Of a stretch of DNA of 64,000 bases, positions 8,857-18,700 are shown piece after piece. This DNA is from Streptomyces flaveolus. GTDB lineage: Bacteria > Actinomycetota > Actinomycetes > Streptomycetales > Streptomycetaceae. The notes beneath the pieces are model-generated. The model saw nothing but the letters and a program-made list of their open reading frames with translations. It did not search any database and was not told where the DNA came from. The stretch is taken from the NCBI RefSeq assembly GCF_000716535.1, contig NZ_JNWV01000013.1, positions 124,001 through 188,000 of the forward strand, given 5' to 3'. The stretch's first letter is position 1, and every line of letters begins with the position of its first letter. Both the position numbers and the translations under genes were made by a program.

Positions 8857-9768
8857 TCATGCGCCGTCCGGCTCCCGGGGCCGGTCCAGGTCGACCCGGC
8901 GCAGCAGAGCGAGCAGCACGAGGGTGGCCGCCGCACTGGCCCCCGCGGCCAACGCGTGGCCGCCCGCGTAGGCCAGGCGCGGCACCGCCGGGTCACCGGG
9001 CGGCAGCCGGAACATCGAGTCGACCAGCAGCAGCGCCCCGCTGCCGAGCCCGGCCAGCGCCACACCGCACAGCGGGGCGATCACGAACAGCGCGCGCAAC
9101 GGACGAGGGTGGTCCGCGACGGAACGCACCCGCCCGCTTCGCGCCAGGAGCGCGGTGAGTGCGCACGCGACGGCCAGCACCAGCAGGTCGGCCCCGATGG
9201 TGTCACTGGGCCGGTGCCAGCCCGCCGCCACCGTGTAGGCGCCGACGAAGGTCGCCCACAGCGCGCAGACGCCGACGGCGACACCCCGCAACCGGTACGG
9301 AACGACCAGGGTGAGCCCGAACAGCACACTCATCGCGATGGTGGTGTGCCCGCTCGGGAAGCTGTTGCCCAGCAGCCGCTCCGGGGCGTCCACGAGATCC
9401 GGACGGCGCAACAGGTACCGCTTCAGCACCTCGGCGACCAGCAGGGAGACGCCCACCGTACCGACGGCGACCACCGTCAGGGCGGAGCGGCGCCGCGCCA
9501 GCCCGATCAGGACGAGCACCGCCACCGCCGCGCCGAGCGAGGACACTGTGATGTGGTCCAGAATCCCGTTCGCGGCCCGGGCGGCGGCCAGGGTCTCGTC
9601 CTCGCGCCGCCCCGCAAGCACCGCGTTCTCCCAGCGCTGCCCGGTCGCCGTCCGCACGAACGCGGCGTAGACACCGGCCAGCAGCAGCGCCGCGCCCGCG
9701 GCGGCGGCCTCCAGTCGTCCGCGCACACGCGTGGCGAAGGGCTTCTCGTCTTTCCCGCAAGGGCACAC
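8857..9768 (-). CDS. PAP2-family membrane phosphatase
   Basis: 303 aa with about six membrane segments. The three phosphatase motifs are present in order: KRYLLRRPD (KxxxxxxRP), the central FPSGHTTI, and AAGWHRPSD (the SRxxxxxHxxxD motif, diverged at its start). Such enzymes dephosphorylate lipid phosphates such as undecaprenyl pyrophosphate or phosphatidate at the membrane. The GTG start at 9768 lacks a strong ribosome binding site, so the true start could be slightly downstream. It lies just upstream of the kinase-like gene on the same strand, 84 bases apart. Confidence 0.85.
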   Translation of the reverse strand: MCPCGKDEKPFATRVRGRLEAAAAGAALLLAGVYAAFVRTATGQRWENAVLAGRREDETLAAARAANGILDHITVSSLGAAVAVLVLIGLARRRSALTVVAVGTVGVSLLVAEVLKRYLLRRPDLVDAPERLLGNSFPSGHTTIAMSVLFGLTLVVPYRLRGVAVGVCALWATFVGAYTVAAGWHRPSDTIGADLLVLAVACALTALLARSGRVRSVADHPRPLRALFVIAPLCGVALAGLGSGALLLVDSMFRLPPGDPAVPRLAYAGGHALAAGASAAATLVLLALLRRVDLDRPREPDGA

Positions 9769-9959
9769 ATACCGATGTTAGGTCGGTCGGCGCCCTCATG
9801 CCTTTCTCACCCGAACATGTGAAGTGTCGCGATGTCTCCGTGCCCACCTCTCGATGAGGTGTGGGGAACACCTGACATCATCGGGGACGGTGCTCGGCCC
9901 GCACAGAAGCCATGCGACTTACGCATGAGCGATGTGGCAGGCGTGCTAGATTCGGCCTC

Positions 9960-10274
9960 ATGAGCATGGGTCTGGCCGAGCGAGTGCGGTCCGCGGTGGC
10001 CGCGCTGCTGCACGCGACCGGCGAGTCGCAGACCGCTCTCGCCACGGCGCTGGGGGTGAGTCAGGCCCAGGTGAGCCGCCGTCAGTCCGGGAGCGCGGCC
10101 TGGAGCCTGGCCGACTGCGACGCGGTCGCCGCACACTACGGCGTGGACGTCCTCGACCTCCTCGCCGGACCCACCCGCGCCGTCGAGGCGCTGCCCGAGG
10201 CACGCCGTCGCCTCCCCGGCGGCCGTGCCACCACCGCCCGACCCGCGGCCGTACCGGACGGGGGAACCCGATGA
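9960..10274 (+). CDS. Small HTH DNA-binding protein
   Basis: 104 aa, MSMGLAERVRSAVAAL..., with a helix-turn-helix at about residues 20-50 (TALATALGVSQAQVSRRQSG), followed by a segment typical of XRE regulators (LADCDAVAAHYGVDVLDLL) and a short Pro/Ala-rich tail. The start was placed at the ATG just before the conserved part. Its stop overlaps the start of the next gene, so it is the first gene of an operon with the Tap-like and Tpg-like genes and could regulate that operon. Confidence 0.75.
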   Translation: MSMGLAERVRSAVAALLHATGESQTALATALGVSQAQVSRRQSGSAAWSLADCDAVAAHYGVDVLDLLAGPTRAVEALPEARRRLPGGRATTARPAAVPDGGTR

Positions 10275-11842
10275 CGGACTTCGACGCGATCGACGCCCTG
10301 CTCGCCGGCGCCAAGCAGGAGGTCCCGCTGCCGCCCGCCGAGGAACGGCGTGCCCTGCGCGAGGGACTGAACCTCTCCCGGGCCCAGCTCGCTCGGGCCC
10401 TGAAGGTCAGCCCGTCCACGGTCGCGGGCTGGGAGTCCGGACGCGACCCGAGCGGCGAAGTCCGGGAGAAGTACGCGTACTTCCTCAAGGGAGCGCGGAC
10501 GAAACTCGCGGGCCCGGCCGAGAAGCCGGAGGACCCCGAACCGGTGGAGGCGGCGGCCGAGGCCGACCGGCAGCCCGTCCAGGACGACGGCGCCGACGAC
10601 GACGTGGTGGCCCTGCCCACGCCCCGGCCCTGCGTCCTGTGCGGACAACCCGCCCGCCACGAGGTCGCCGGGTTTCCCCAGCACCTGGACCCCGCGCACT
10701 GCGGCACACCCGAGCACGCGCGGCCGACCGGGCCCACCCGTACGACCCAGCCCGCGCGCCCGGCCGAGCCCACGCCCCAGCGCACACCCGCGACCCAGCC
10801 CGCACGACCGCCCGCCCCCGCGCGCCCCCGCGCGCAGACAGGCGGCGGCGTCAAGGTCGTCACCGCCGGCCGCCGGCTCAAGACCGCCGACGCCCCGGAC
10901 CTGATCGCCGCCGCCGTGTCGGCCGCCCTCGACGAGCACGGCGGCGACGTCGAGGCGGTGACGGCGGCACTGGTCAGGCGGGCCATCCCGGACGCGATGG
11001 CGTTGCTGGACCAGACCCGCAAGGGCGGCCGGTACGACATCGTCGCGCACCCCTGGCTGCCCGACGTCCTGCGCAAGCAGACCTCCCGTGGCCCGGACCA
11101 GATCTGGGAGGCCCGCCCCAAGTGGACCCGCCCCGAACTGCCGCCCGGCGAACACGAGGTCACGGCGCTCGACGTCAACGGCGCCTACCTGTCCGCGCTC
11201 AAGACGCACCTGCCGCTCGGCCAGCTGGAGCACTCCACCGGCAACCAGCACGACCGCCGCCGCGCCGGCGTCCACCTGATCACCCCGCCCGCCTGGGAGC
11301 ACGACGCCTACCTGCCCAACCCCATCGGCAGCCGCGACGAGCCGGGCCCGCTCTGGGTGACCGAGCCGACCCTGCGCCTGCTGCTGCGCCTGTCGGGACC
11401 GAAGTACGGCCTGTGCGACCCCCCGGAGATCCACGAGTCCTGGACCTCCGGCGCCACCGAGGGCCTGCTGGAGAAGTTCCGCGTCGCGCTGAAGGACGCC
11501 CGGGACCGCGCGATCGCCGACAACGACGACGTGACGCTGGAGTACGTCAAGGCCATGTACTCCAAGTTCGTCTCCACGATGGGGGAGTCGAACTACAACC
11601 GGGAGCTGTACCGCACCGACTGGATGCACCTGATCCGCTCGCAGGCCTTCGCGAACCTGTGGTGGAAGGCGCACCGCGCCTATGACGAGGGGCTGATGGT
11701 CGTCCGCGCGATGGGCACCGACGAACTCCATGTGATCGGCGACTGGCGCGCGGTGTTCCCGGAGGGACGCGGGGTCAGCGAGGTGAAGGTGAAGGACGTG
11801 TACGGAGTCGGCACCCCGGTGGCGGCCGACCGGGACGTGTAG
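10271..11842 (+). CDS. Tap-like (telomere-associated) protein with HTH and DNA-polymerase-like motifs
   Basis: 523 aa. The N-terminal XRE-type HTH spans about residues 28-60 (LNLSRAQLARALKVSPSTVAGWESG), then comes a possible zinc site (Cys121, Cys124, His138, Cys144) and a Pro/Arg/Thr-rich linker at 145-190. The C-terminal half carries TALDVNGAYLSAL (about 298-310), VKAMYSKFVSTMG (426-438) and MGTDELHV (481-488), which in order and spacing recall motifs A, B and C of family-B DNA polymerases. An N-terminal HTH followed by this domain is how I remember Streptomyces telomere-associated Tap proteins, though those are longer. A Tpg-sized gene follows directly, as tpg follows tap. The function is inferred. 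Confidence 0.55.
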   Translation: MTDFDAIDALLAGAKQEVPLPPAEERRALREGLNLSRAQLARALKVSPSTVAGWESGRDPSGEVREKYAYFLKGARTKLAGPAEKPEDPEPVEAAAEADRQPVQDDGADDDVVALPTPRPCVLCGQPARHEVAGFPQHLDPAHCGTPEHARPTGPTRTTQPARPAEPTPQRTPATQPARPPAPARPRAQTGGGVKVVTAGRRLKTADAPDLIAAAVSAALDEHGGDVEAVTAALVRRAIPDAMALLDQTRKGGRYDIVAHPWLPDVLRKQTSRGPDQIWEARPKWTRPELPPGEHEVTALDVNGAYLSALKTHLPLGQLEHSTGNQHDRRRAGVHLITPPAWEHDAYLPNPIGSRDEPGPLWVTEPTLRLLLRLSGPKYGLCDPPEIHESWTSGATEGLLEKFRVALKDARDRAIADNDDVTLEYVKAMYSKFVSTMGESNYNRELYRTDWMHLIRSQAFANLWWKAHRAYDEGLMVVRAMGTDELHVIGDWRAVFPEGRGVSEVKVKDVYGVGTPVAADRDV

Positions 11843-11895
11843 CGTGACGCGTACGTGAGGTCGTATCGGGACGAGGGGCGGCAGGAGAGAGGGAG

Positions 11896-12471
11896 ATGCC
11901 GGAGAGGACGCTCAACTTCGGTGCGTACGGGGCGCGTGGCATCAAGGGGTACGAGGCCGTCGCCCGGCAGTTGGACGCGCTGGCCGGGTTCGTCGCCACC
12001 CCGATCACGGTCCGGCGCGGCCTGCTAGCCCGCCTGCGGTACCTCACCCGCACCGACCAGGCCCGCCGGGCGGCCCGCGACGCCGGCCTGACCGTCACCG
12101 ACCGCACGCTCAGGGCCTGGCTGCGAGAGGAACGCAATCCTTCGAAGCGGAACCTGGAGCGGATCGAGACGGCCTACCGCGCGGTCCGCCGCCAGAACGT
12201 CTCCCGGTACCTGCTGGCGCGCCTCAACCGCGAGGGCCGCGGCACCCGGGTCGAGTTCCACCCCCTCAACCAGTCCCAGGTCCTCCGCCCCCGTCAGCGG
12301 GTGGTCGCCTACCGCACGCTCAACGTCCGCCGCTGGGACCGCATCGTCGAGGCCTGGGCGGCGGGCGACGCGCAGGCGCTGGACGACGCCTGGATCTACG
12401 ACGCGGTGGTGGACCTCGGCTCCGAGTGGGGCCAGTACGAGTACGTCACCAACATCGGCTTCGCCGCCTGA
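11896..12471 (+). CDS. Tpg-like (telomere terminal protein-like) DNA-binding protein
   Basis: 191 aa with a strong AGGAG/GGGAG ribosome binding site, 53 bases after the Tap-like gene. A basic central region, about residues 45-105, reads LLARLRYLTRTDQARRAA, then an HTH (AGLTVTDRTLRAWLREERNPSKRNLERIE) followed by a basic helix. Streptomyces Tpg terminal proteins are about 185 aa, carry a similar internal HTH and sit downstream of tap, so length, layout and position agree. Sequence identity to Tpg looks low, and a simple transcription regulator is the alternative. Confidence 0.5.
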   Translation: MPERTLNFGAYGARGIKGYEAVARQLDALAGFVATPITVRRGLLARLRYLTRTDQARRAARDAGLTVTDRTLRAWLREERNPSKRNLERIETAYRAVRRQNVSRYLLARLNREGRGTRVEFHPLNQSQVLRPRQRVVAYRTLNVRRWDRIVEAWAAGDAQALDDAWIYDAVVDLGSEWGQYEYVTNIGFAA

Positions 12472-12680
12472 GCCCCGCTGCCCCTGACGGCAGCTCCGGC
12501 CGGCGCGCGTCGCGACCGGATGGCGGCTCGGCACCTCCGTCTCCGTCATGGAGGCGCCAACGGCAGGTCAACAGGCACTCTCGGGCAGCAAAGATCGGGT
12601 ATGTGCCAGAACCGTTCCGCACGGGTGGGCCTCATACCTCTCAGAGATACCCAAATGGGGCATCCGGAAGGGATATGACC

Positions 12681-13217
12681 ATGCTGTTCGGTAAGCGCAC
12701 CCGCACCCTCGTCGCCCCCGTCACGCTCTCGGCGCTCTCCGCCGTGGCACTGATCGGCGTCGCCGCGGGCCCCTCCCAGGCCGCGGCCCGGCCGGGCTGG
12801 GCGGACACCTCCTCGCTGTCCGTCCGCGTCCACGCGCTGGACTCGGGCGCCGGGCAGCGCTACGCGACGGTGATCCTCACCAACAAGACCCACAAGACGG
12901 TCCGGACCCAGGGCTACGTGGGCCTGCAACTGCTCGACTCCCACGGCAAGGACGTCACCACGCACGTCGTGCGCGACCGCGGCCAGGCCAAGCTGATCAC
13001 CCTCAAGCCGGGCCAGAGCGCCTACACCCGGCTGCACTGGGGGGCCGTGGCGGGCGCCGGAGAGCCGACGAAGGCGGAGAAGAACCCGACGCGGCTGGAG
13101 GTCACCCCGCCCGACTCCTACCACCACCTGAACACCGCCTGGAAGCTGGGCGAGGTCCTCCAGAAGGGCCGCATCGACATCACCCCGCTCGCCAAGGGAA
13201 CCGGCCCGAGGTACTGA
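12681..13217 (+). CDS. Secreted DUF4232-like protein
   Basis: 178 aa from the ATG at 12681, which has GGAAGGG 8 bases upstream; another ATG at 12675 is too close to that site. A signal peptide runs to about residue 38 (VALIGVAAGPSQAAA). The mature part has the beta-sandwich pattern of DUF4232: VRVHALDSGAGQRYATVILTNKT..., GYVGLQLLDSHGKDV and LKPGQSAYTRLHWGAV. These small exported actinobacterial proteins have no established role. The gene is monocistronic with a strong terminator. Confidence 0.8.
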   Translation: MLFGKRTRTLVAPVTLSALSAVALIGVAAGPSQAAARPGWADTSSLSVRVHALDSGAGQRYATVILTNKTHKTVRTQGYVGLQLLDSHGKDVTTHVVRDRGQAKLITLKPGQSAYTRLHWGAVAGAGEPTKAEKNPTRLEVTPPDSYHHLNTAWKLGEVLQKGRIDITPLAKGTGPRY

Positions 13218-13236
13218 CCGGCGAACCGACATCCAC

Positions 13237-13264
13237 CCGGGGTCCTGCGGCGGCAGGACCCCGG
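13237..13264 (+). terminator. Strong hairpin terminator
   Basis: Perfect 12-bp stem CCGGGGTCCTGC / GCAGGACCCCGG (13237-13248 and 13253-13264) with a 4-base loop, 20 bases after the DUF4232-like gene. Confidence 0.88.
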
Positions 13265-13348
13265 TCGGCTTTCCCGACACCTCTCCGACACATGTGTTTC
13301 CGTCCGAGTTCCTCCCGCAGACACATACGCAGTGTTCATACTGGTGGC

Positions 13349-14500
13349 ATGAACGACACAGCCCTTTCCGGCTCCTCCGCGGACCTGGTGGAACGGGCGC
13401 GCGGACTCGCGGCCCTGCTGCGTGAGCACGCCGACGAAGCCGATCGCGGCGGGCGGCTGCCGGAAGCGGTGGCGACGGCACTGCGCGACGCCGGCTTCCT
13501 GAGCCTCCAGGTGCCGCGCGCCCTCGGGGGGCCGGGCGCGGACTTCCGTACCGCCTTCGACGTCTACACCGAGCTGGGCCGGGGCTGCGGATCCAGCGGC
13601 TGGCTCGCCATGGTGCTGTCCGGCGGGTCGTACATGGCCTCGTTGCTCGGGGAGCGGGCGCGTCAGGAGCTGTGGGGTGCGGACGCCGGGGCTGTCGTCG
13701 CCAGCCGGCTGCCCGCCGCGGGCACGGGCCGGGTGACCGAGGGAGGGCTGGTGGTGTCCGGCCGGTGGTCTCCCACCTCGGGCGTCCACCACAGTGAGTG
13801 GGTGATGGCGGCGGTGGCGGCCGGTGACGACACGGACCTCGCCCTGGCCGTGGTTCCGACGGCGGCGGGGTCCGTCGACGACACCTGGGACGTGACGGGC
13901 CTGCGGGCCACCGGCAGTGACACGTTCGTCCTCGACGAGGTGTTCGTGCCCGACCACCGGGTGCTGTCGCTGACCCGCATGATGGCCGGCGGCTACGCGG
14001 AGGACCACCCGGACGAGCCCCTGTGCGCGGCGGCCGTCGTCCCGGCCCTGACCGTGACACTCGTGGCTCCGCTGCTCGGCATGGGCCTGGCGGCCCTGGA
14101 GCACACACGGGAGCAGCTGGGTGCCTCGGCCCGGCGGGCCGGGTCGGCCGGCGTGCGGTACGCCGTGGCCGATGCCGCCGCTTCGATCGACTCCGCACGG
14201 CTGCTCCTGCTCCGGGCCCTGGACGACGTCGAGGCGGGCATCGCGCGGCGGGCCCGGCCCGGGGAGCTGGTGAGCGCGCGTATACACATGGACGCGGCCC
14301 TGGCGGCACGGTACCTGCGGGAGGCCGTCCGGCACCTCCTCACGGCACTCGGCAGCGCGGCTTTCTCGACGGGCTGCCCGGTGCAGCGCATCTGGCGGGA
14401 CATGGAGGTCGCGCTGTCCCACGCGAACGTCGTCCCGGACCCGAACCGGGAGGCCTACGGGCGGGCGCTGCTCGACCTCGCGGACGCGGAGGCGGGCTGA
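13349..14500 (+). CDS. Acyl-CoA-dehydrogenase-fold flavin-dependent monooxygenase
   Basis: 383 aa. The start MNDTALSG was chosen because the N-terminal helix domain begins about 15 residues later; the upstream GGTGG is weak. The fold is that of acyl-CoA dehydrogenases (DAGFLSLQVPRALGGPGADF, GCGSSGWLAMVLSG, VVSGRWSPTSGVHHSEWVMAA), but the catalytic Glu region and the MTEPxxGSD motif are absent. This pattern is seen in two-component flavin monooxygenases of the HsaA/HpaB-like group, which use reduced flavin to hydroxylate aromatic substrates. No flavin reductase is adjacent. It is probably co-transcribed with the regulator 77 bases downstream. Confidence 0.75.
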   Translation: MNDTALSGSSADLVERARGLAALLREHADEADRGGRLPEAVATALRDAGFLSLQVPRALGGPGADFRTAFDVYTELGRGCGSSGWLAMVLSGGSYMASLLGERARQELWGADAGAVVASRLPAAGTGRVTEGGLVVSGRWSPTSGVHHSEWVMAAVAAGDDTDLALAVVPTAAGSVDDTWDVTGLRATGSDTFVLDEVFVPDHRVLSLTRMMAGGYAEDHPDEPLCAAAVVPALTVTLVAPLLGMGLAALEHTREQLGASARRAGSAGVRYAVADAAASIDSARLLLLRALDDVEAGIARRARPGELVSARIHMDAALAARYLREAVRHLLTALGSAAFSTGCPVQRIWRDMEVALSHANVVPDPNREAYGRALLDLADAEAG

Positions 14501-14577
14501 CGGCTTCCGCCACCGAACACACACCGGGACACATGTGGACCGGATAGACTGCCCCGACCGGTCAGTCGTGGGGGTGC

Positions 14578-15573
14578 GTGGTGCTGGAGGCCCTTGGCCT
14601 GGACGAGCGTGCCGAGACCGCCTACCTCGCTCTCATCGACAACCGGTCGCTCACCGTGGCGGAGCTGGCGGCGCTGACCCGCGCGGCCCGGCACGAACTG
14701 GAGGGCGCGCTCACCCGGCTGGAGAGCGGGGGGCTGATCGCTCGGGTGCCCGGCCGTCCGCCGCGGTACACGGCACTGCCGCCGGAGCACGCGGTGGAGG
14801 TGCTGCTCCTCGCCCGTGAACGTGACATCCAGCGGGTCAGGGCCCTCGCGCAGCGCCTGGGCGAGCGCCATCACCGGGCCAGGGGTGGACAGGACTCCGC
14901 GTCGCTGATCGAGGTGATCACGGGAGTGGACGGCGTGGCGCGCTGCGGTGAGCAGTTGTTCCGCCGGGCCGAGCGGGAGATCCGCGGTATCGACGCGCCG
15001 CCCTACGCGGTGCCGGGGGACGGCGGCCGGGTCAACTCGGTCGTCAACATCACCGGGGGGCAGATCAGCAGCCGTTTCATCCACGGTCGGGACGCCCTCG
15101 ACCTGCCGGGCGTGGTGAGCCGGATCGAGCGGGACGTCGCGGCCGGAGAGACGGTACGGGTGGTGCCCCGGGCGCCGATGAAGCTGTTGCTCGCCGACGA
15201 CCAGGCGGGGCTCATCCCGCTGGTGTCGACTCCCAGCGTGCTGGACACCTGCATCCTGGTGCACCCCTCGTCCCTGCTCGACGCGCTGAGCGTTCTCTTC
15301 GAGACCCTGTGGGAGCAGGCGCAGCCCTTCGTACCGGACCGCGCGGGCCCCGACGACACGGGTGACTTCGTCAGCGAGGAGGAGCGGCGCATCGTGTCCC
15401 TGCTGGGCCTCGGGCTGCCCGACGAGGCGATCGCCCGTCATCTCGGCATCGGACACCGCACGGTGCAGCGGAGGGTGCAGGCGCTGCTGGTGCGGCTGGG
15501 TGCCACCAGCCGGTTCCAGGCCGGCGTGCTGGCGGCCCGGCGGGGCTGGTGGAGGCCGGACGAGGAGTCGTAG
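14578..15573 (+). CDS. Two-headed regulator: TrmB-like N-terminus, LuxR-type HTH C-terminus
   Basis: 331 aa. Residues 1-65 form a winged-helix, TrmB-like DNA-binding region (LGLDERAETAYLALIDN..., LIARVPGRPPRYTALPP). A central ligand or effector domain follows, and residues about 265-325 hold a LuxR/GerE-type HTH (EEERRIVSLLGLGLPDEAIARHLGIGHRTVQRRVQALLVRLGATSRFQAGVLAARRG). GTG start. It is architecturally and partly in sequence a paralogue of the regulator at 25180-26220. It lies downstream of the flavoprotein and may control it. Confidence 0.85.
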   Translation: MVLEALGLDERAETAYLALIDNRSLTVAELAALTRAARHELEGALTRLESGGLIARVPGRPPRYTALPPEHAVEVLLLARERDIQRVRALAQRLGERHHRARGGQDSASLIEVITGVDGVARCGEQLFRRAEREIRGIDAPPYAVPGDGGRVNSVVNITGGQISSRFIHGRDALDLPGVVSRIERDVAAGETVRVVPRAPMKLLLADDQAGLIPLVSTPSVLDTCILVHPSSLLDALSVLFETLWEQAQPFVPDRAGPDDTGDFVSEEERRIVSLLGLGLPDEAIARHLGIGHRTVQRRVQALLVRLGATSRFQAGVLAARRGWWRPDEES

Positions 15574-15656
15574 GACGAGGCACGGCGGATCGTGCCCGGG
15601 CGGGCGGGTGCGCAGCGGCGGGACGAGAGATGCCGGCACGGGCTGACACGTTGGCC

Positions 15657-15691
15657 GTGGGGCCGGCCGGCAGGGTGCCGGCCGGCCCCAC
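15657..15691. terminator. Very strong bidirectional terminator hairpin
   Basis: Perfect 16-bp inverted repeat (15657-15672 and 15676-15691, left arm GTGGGGCCGGCCGGCA) with a 3-base loop, between the convergent regulator and sedolisin genes. Confidence 0.9.
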
Positions 15692-15707
15692 GATGTCCGT
15701 CCGCCGG

Positions 15708-18700
15708 TTACCGCCTGGTGAGGGCGAGGTCGGCGGTGACGGTGGTCGTACCGTGCGGGCGTACGGTGCGCCGCCCGGTCCGGTAGCCCTCGGCGTCCGC
15801 GGTGATGCCGATCGTGGTGGGCGCGTCCGTGAGCCACACCTCGTAGCGGCCGTCCACGGCGGTGCTCAGGGTGTGCGTCGCGCCCCTCGCGGTGACCTTC
15901 ACCTTCGCCCCGGCGAGCGGTGCCGCCGACGGCCCCACCCCCGCCACCGTGCCGGTGAGGTGGACCGCGCCCCGCGGCGGCACCACCGTCATGGTGACCG
16001 GTACGGTCACGGCGCCGTACGGACCGTCGCTGTCGATGATCAGCCGTGCCCGGTGGACACCCGCATCGGCGGGCCCCATCGCGCGGGCGTCCGCGGTCAC
16101 CGTCAGCCGGACCGTCCGGCCGGGGGCGACGGTCGTCGTCCCGGCCTTCTCGCCGAGCCACGGCACGTCGGCGTGCGGCGTGTCCCAGCCCGGCAGCACC
16201 TGGGCGCCGGACTCGACGGCACCGCCCGCGCCCTGCCCGCCCAGCACGTACCAGCCCGGCGCGGACGCCGCCGCGTACAGCGGTTGCGGCAGGTTGGGCA
16301 GCGCGGTCCAGGTGTCGGCGACGGGGTCGTAGGCGTACGCCTCGTTGGTGACGACGCCGGCCCCGGTGAGGACGCCGCCCGCCGTCAGCAGGCGGCCCCC
16401 AGCGCTGGTGCCGGCCGCGCCCCAGGTGTCGACGGGCGGGTCGGCGATGGGCGTCCAGTGGCCGGCGGCGGCGTCCAGGGCGTACCCGACGGGGGTCGCC
16501 CGCGGCGTGCCGCCGTCACTCTGGGAGACGCCGCCCGCGCAGTACACGGTCGCGTCGACGGTGCCGCAGGTCTGCCATGAGGTCGGCGTGGGATAGGCCG
16601 GACCGGACGCCCAGGTGTCGGTCGCCGGGTCGTAGACCTGGACGTCACCGGTGCCGCAGCTGAACTGCGCGCAGCCGCCGATGACATACAGCTTGTCCCG
16701 CACGACCGCCGCCGCGGAACCGGCGTAGGCGACGGGCTCGTCGGCGATCGCCGACCAGGAGTCGGTCGCCGGGTCGTAGACCTCGCCGCCCGCGACGGGC
16801 TGTCCGGCGGCGTTCTTGCCGCCGGTCACGTACAGCTTGCCCCGGATGAAGCCGGACGCCGCCGCGTACCGCTTGGTCGCGGCCGGGGCCAGGGTCTTCC
16901 AGGCCCCGCTGGCCGGGTCGTAGGAGCGCAGGGCGTTGCTCCACTGGCCGTCGGCAGTCGCGCCGAGCCCGGTGTAGACGACGCCGCGGTAGCTCGCGGC
17001 GATACCGCCCGCGGTGCCCTGGGGAAGGTCCGTGACCGGCCGCCACGCCGGGTCGGCGGCGGTGGCGGTGGCCGCGGCGGAGGTTCCCGCCGTGGTCCCG
17101 GGCATGTCCAGCGGTCCGGCTCCGGTGGCCGCGCGCCTGCGCGGGGCGCCCTTGGCCGCCGCCGTGGTGCCGGCCTTGACGTTCTGTTCGCCGAGGCTGA
17201 CCGTGGCGGGGGCGCTGCCGGTGTCGCGCAGTCGGACGGTGATGTCGCTGCTGCTTCCCCAGGGCACGGTGACGCCGATGGCGGAGGGCTTGACCTCCAG
17301 CTTCGCCGGACTCAGCCGGAAGTCGGCGGTCGTCACGGCGTCCGCCCGGACCTTCACCGCGCGGGTCTGCGCCGGATAGCCGAACTCGGCCAGGTCCGCG
17401 GTGAACTCCTCGCGGCCGGTGCCGGAGGAGAAGGCCCAGTACAGGCCGTCGTCCACGGCCGGGTCGTCCGGGGAGGCGATGCTCCGGCCGCTGTCGGCGG
17501 GGGTCCGGCGGGCGGCGACCGTGGCGCCGAGGACGCCGGCACCCGTGTGGGCGTCCCGGACATGACCGGTCAGCAGGCCGCCGGGCACGATGTCCACGGT
17601 GCGGGTGCCGAGGGCCACGTTGTCGACCTGCCAGAAGCCGGTCAGGGAGCCGGTGTAGTGGAACCGGACGCGTACGGACTTCTCGCCCGCGTACTTCGTG
17701 AGCGCCACCTTCTCGTGCGCGGGGCCGTTCACGACGTCCGTGTGGTGCCAGACGTTCTCCCAGGTCGCCCCGGAGTCGGTGCTCACGTCGACGTCGGCGG
17801 TCGGGTCGTTGAAGCGGTAGCTGCCGGGCAGTGCCGTGTCGAACTCCAGGGCCGGGTGGGTGAGGGCCGAGAAGTCGTAGGCGGGACTGATGAGTTCGGT
17901 GTCGACGGGGGACCAGCCGAGGGCGTAGTCGTCGGTCTGGGCGAAGCGGCCCTCGCCGCCGGTCTGGTTGCCGCGGGTGAGCGGGTCGCCGAAGTCCCAG
18001 CCGCCGGCGCCGGTGTGGTTGACCACGCTCCAGCCGTCGGGGGTGGTGGCCTTGTCGAAGGGCTGGAGGCCACCGCCGTGGTAGGAGACCGCGTAACCGG
18101 GCGGGAGGACGCCGGTGCCGGTGAGCGGCAGTTCCAGGTCCGCGGTCCTCCCGGCCGACCTCAGGTCGGCCTCGACGGTGGCGGGCCGGTACCCGGGGTA
18201 CAGGCCGGTGGCCCGAAGGGTGTACTTCGCCCCGCGGGGCAGCCGGATCGCGTAGTGGCCGGTCGCCGGGTCGGTGAACGCGGTTCCGGGCACTCCGTCG
18301 ACGGTCAGCCGGGCGTACACGCCCCAGCCGTGTCCGCCGCCGTCGCGGACGCTGCCGGAGAGGGTCACGGTGGGTATGGCGTCCAGCACCGCGTCGCCGC
18401 GCACCTGGGCGCCGTCGGCGACCACGATCTCCCCGAGGTCCTTCTCGGCGTAGCCGAAGGTGCTCACGGTCAGCCGGTACCTGCCGGGCGGGACGACAAG
18501 TGACCAGGTCCCGTTGGCGCCGGACAGGGTGTGGTAGTCCCCCAGTCGTACGGTGGCACCGGGGATCGCCCTGCCGCCGGCGCGGTCGGTGACCTTGCCT
18601 GTGACGGTGCCGTGCGCTCCGGGCCGGAAGGCGGCCAGGCCGTCGGGGGTGCCGAGACCGGTCGGCCCGTCGTAACCCGGGCCGGCGGTGCAGCTCTTCA

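Noticed and set aside
10136..11731. Long open frame antisense to the Tap-like gene
   Set aside because: Low-complexity Val/Gly/Leu/Arg composition and no ribosome binding site; the plus strand has recognisable HTH and polymerase-like motifs.
9960..12471. Prophage regulatory module
   Set aside because: No integrase, capsid, portal or lysis gene is nearby; a Tap/Tpg-like assignment explains order and sizes better.
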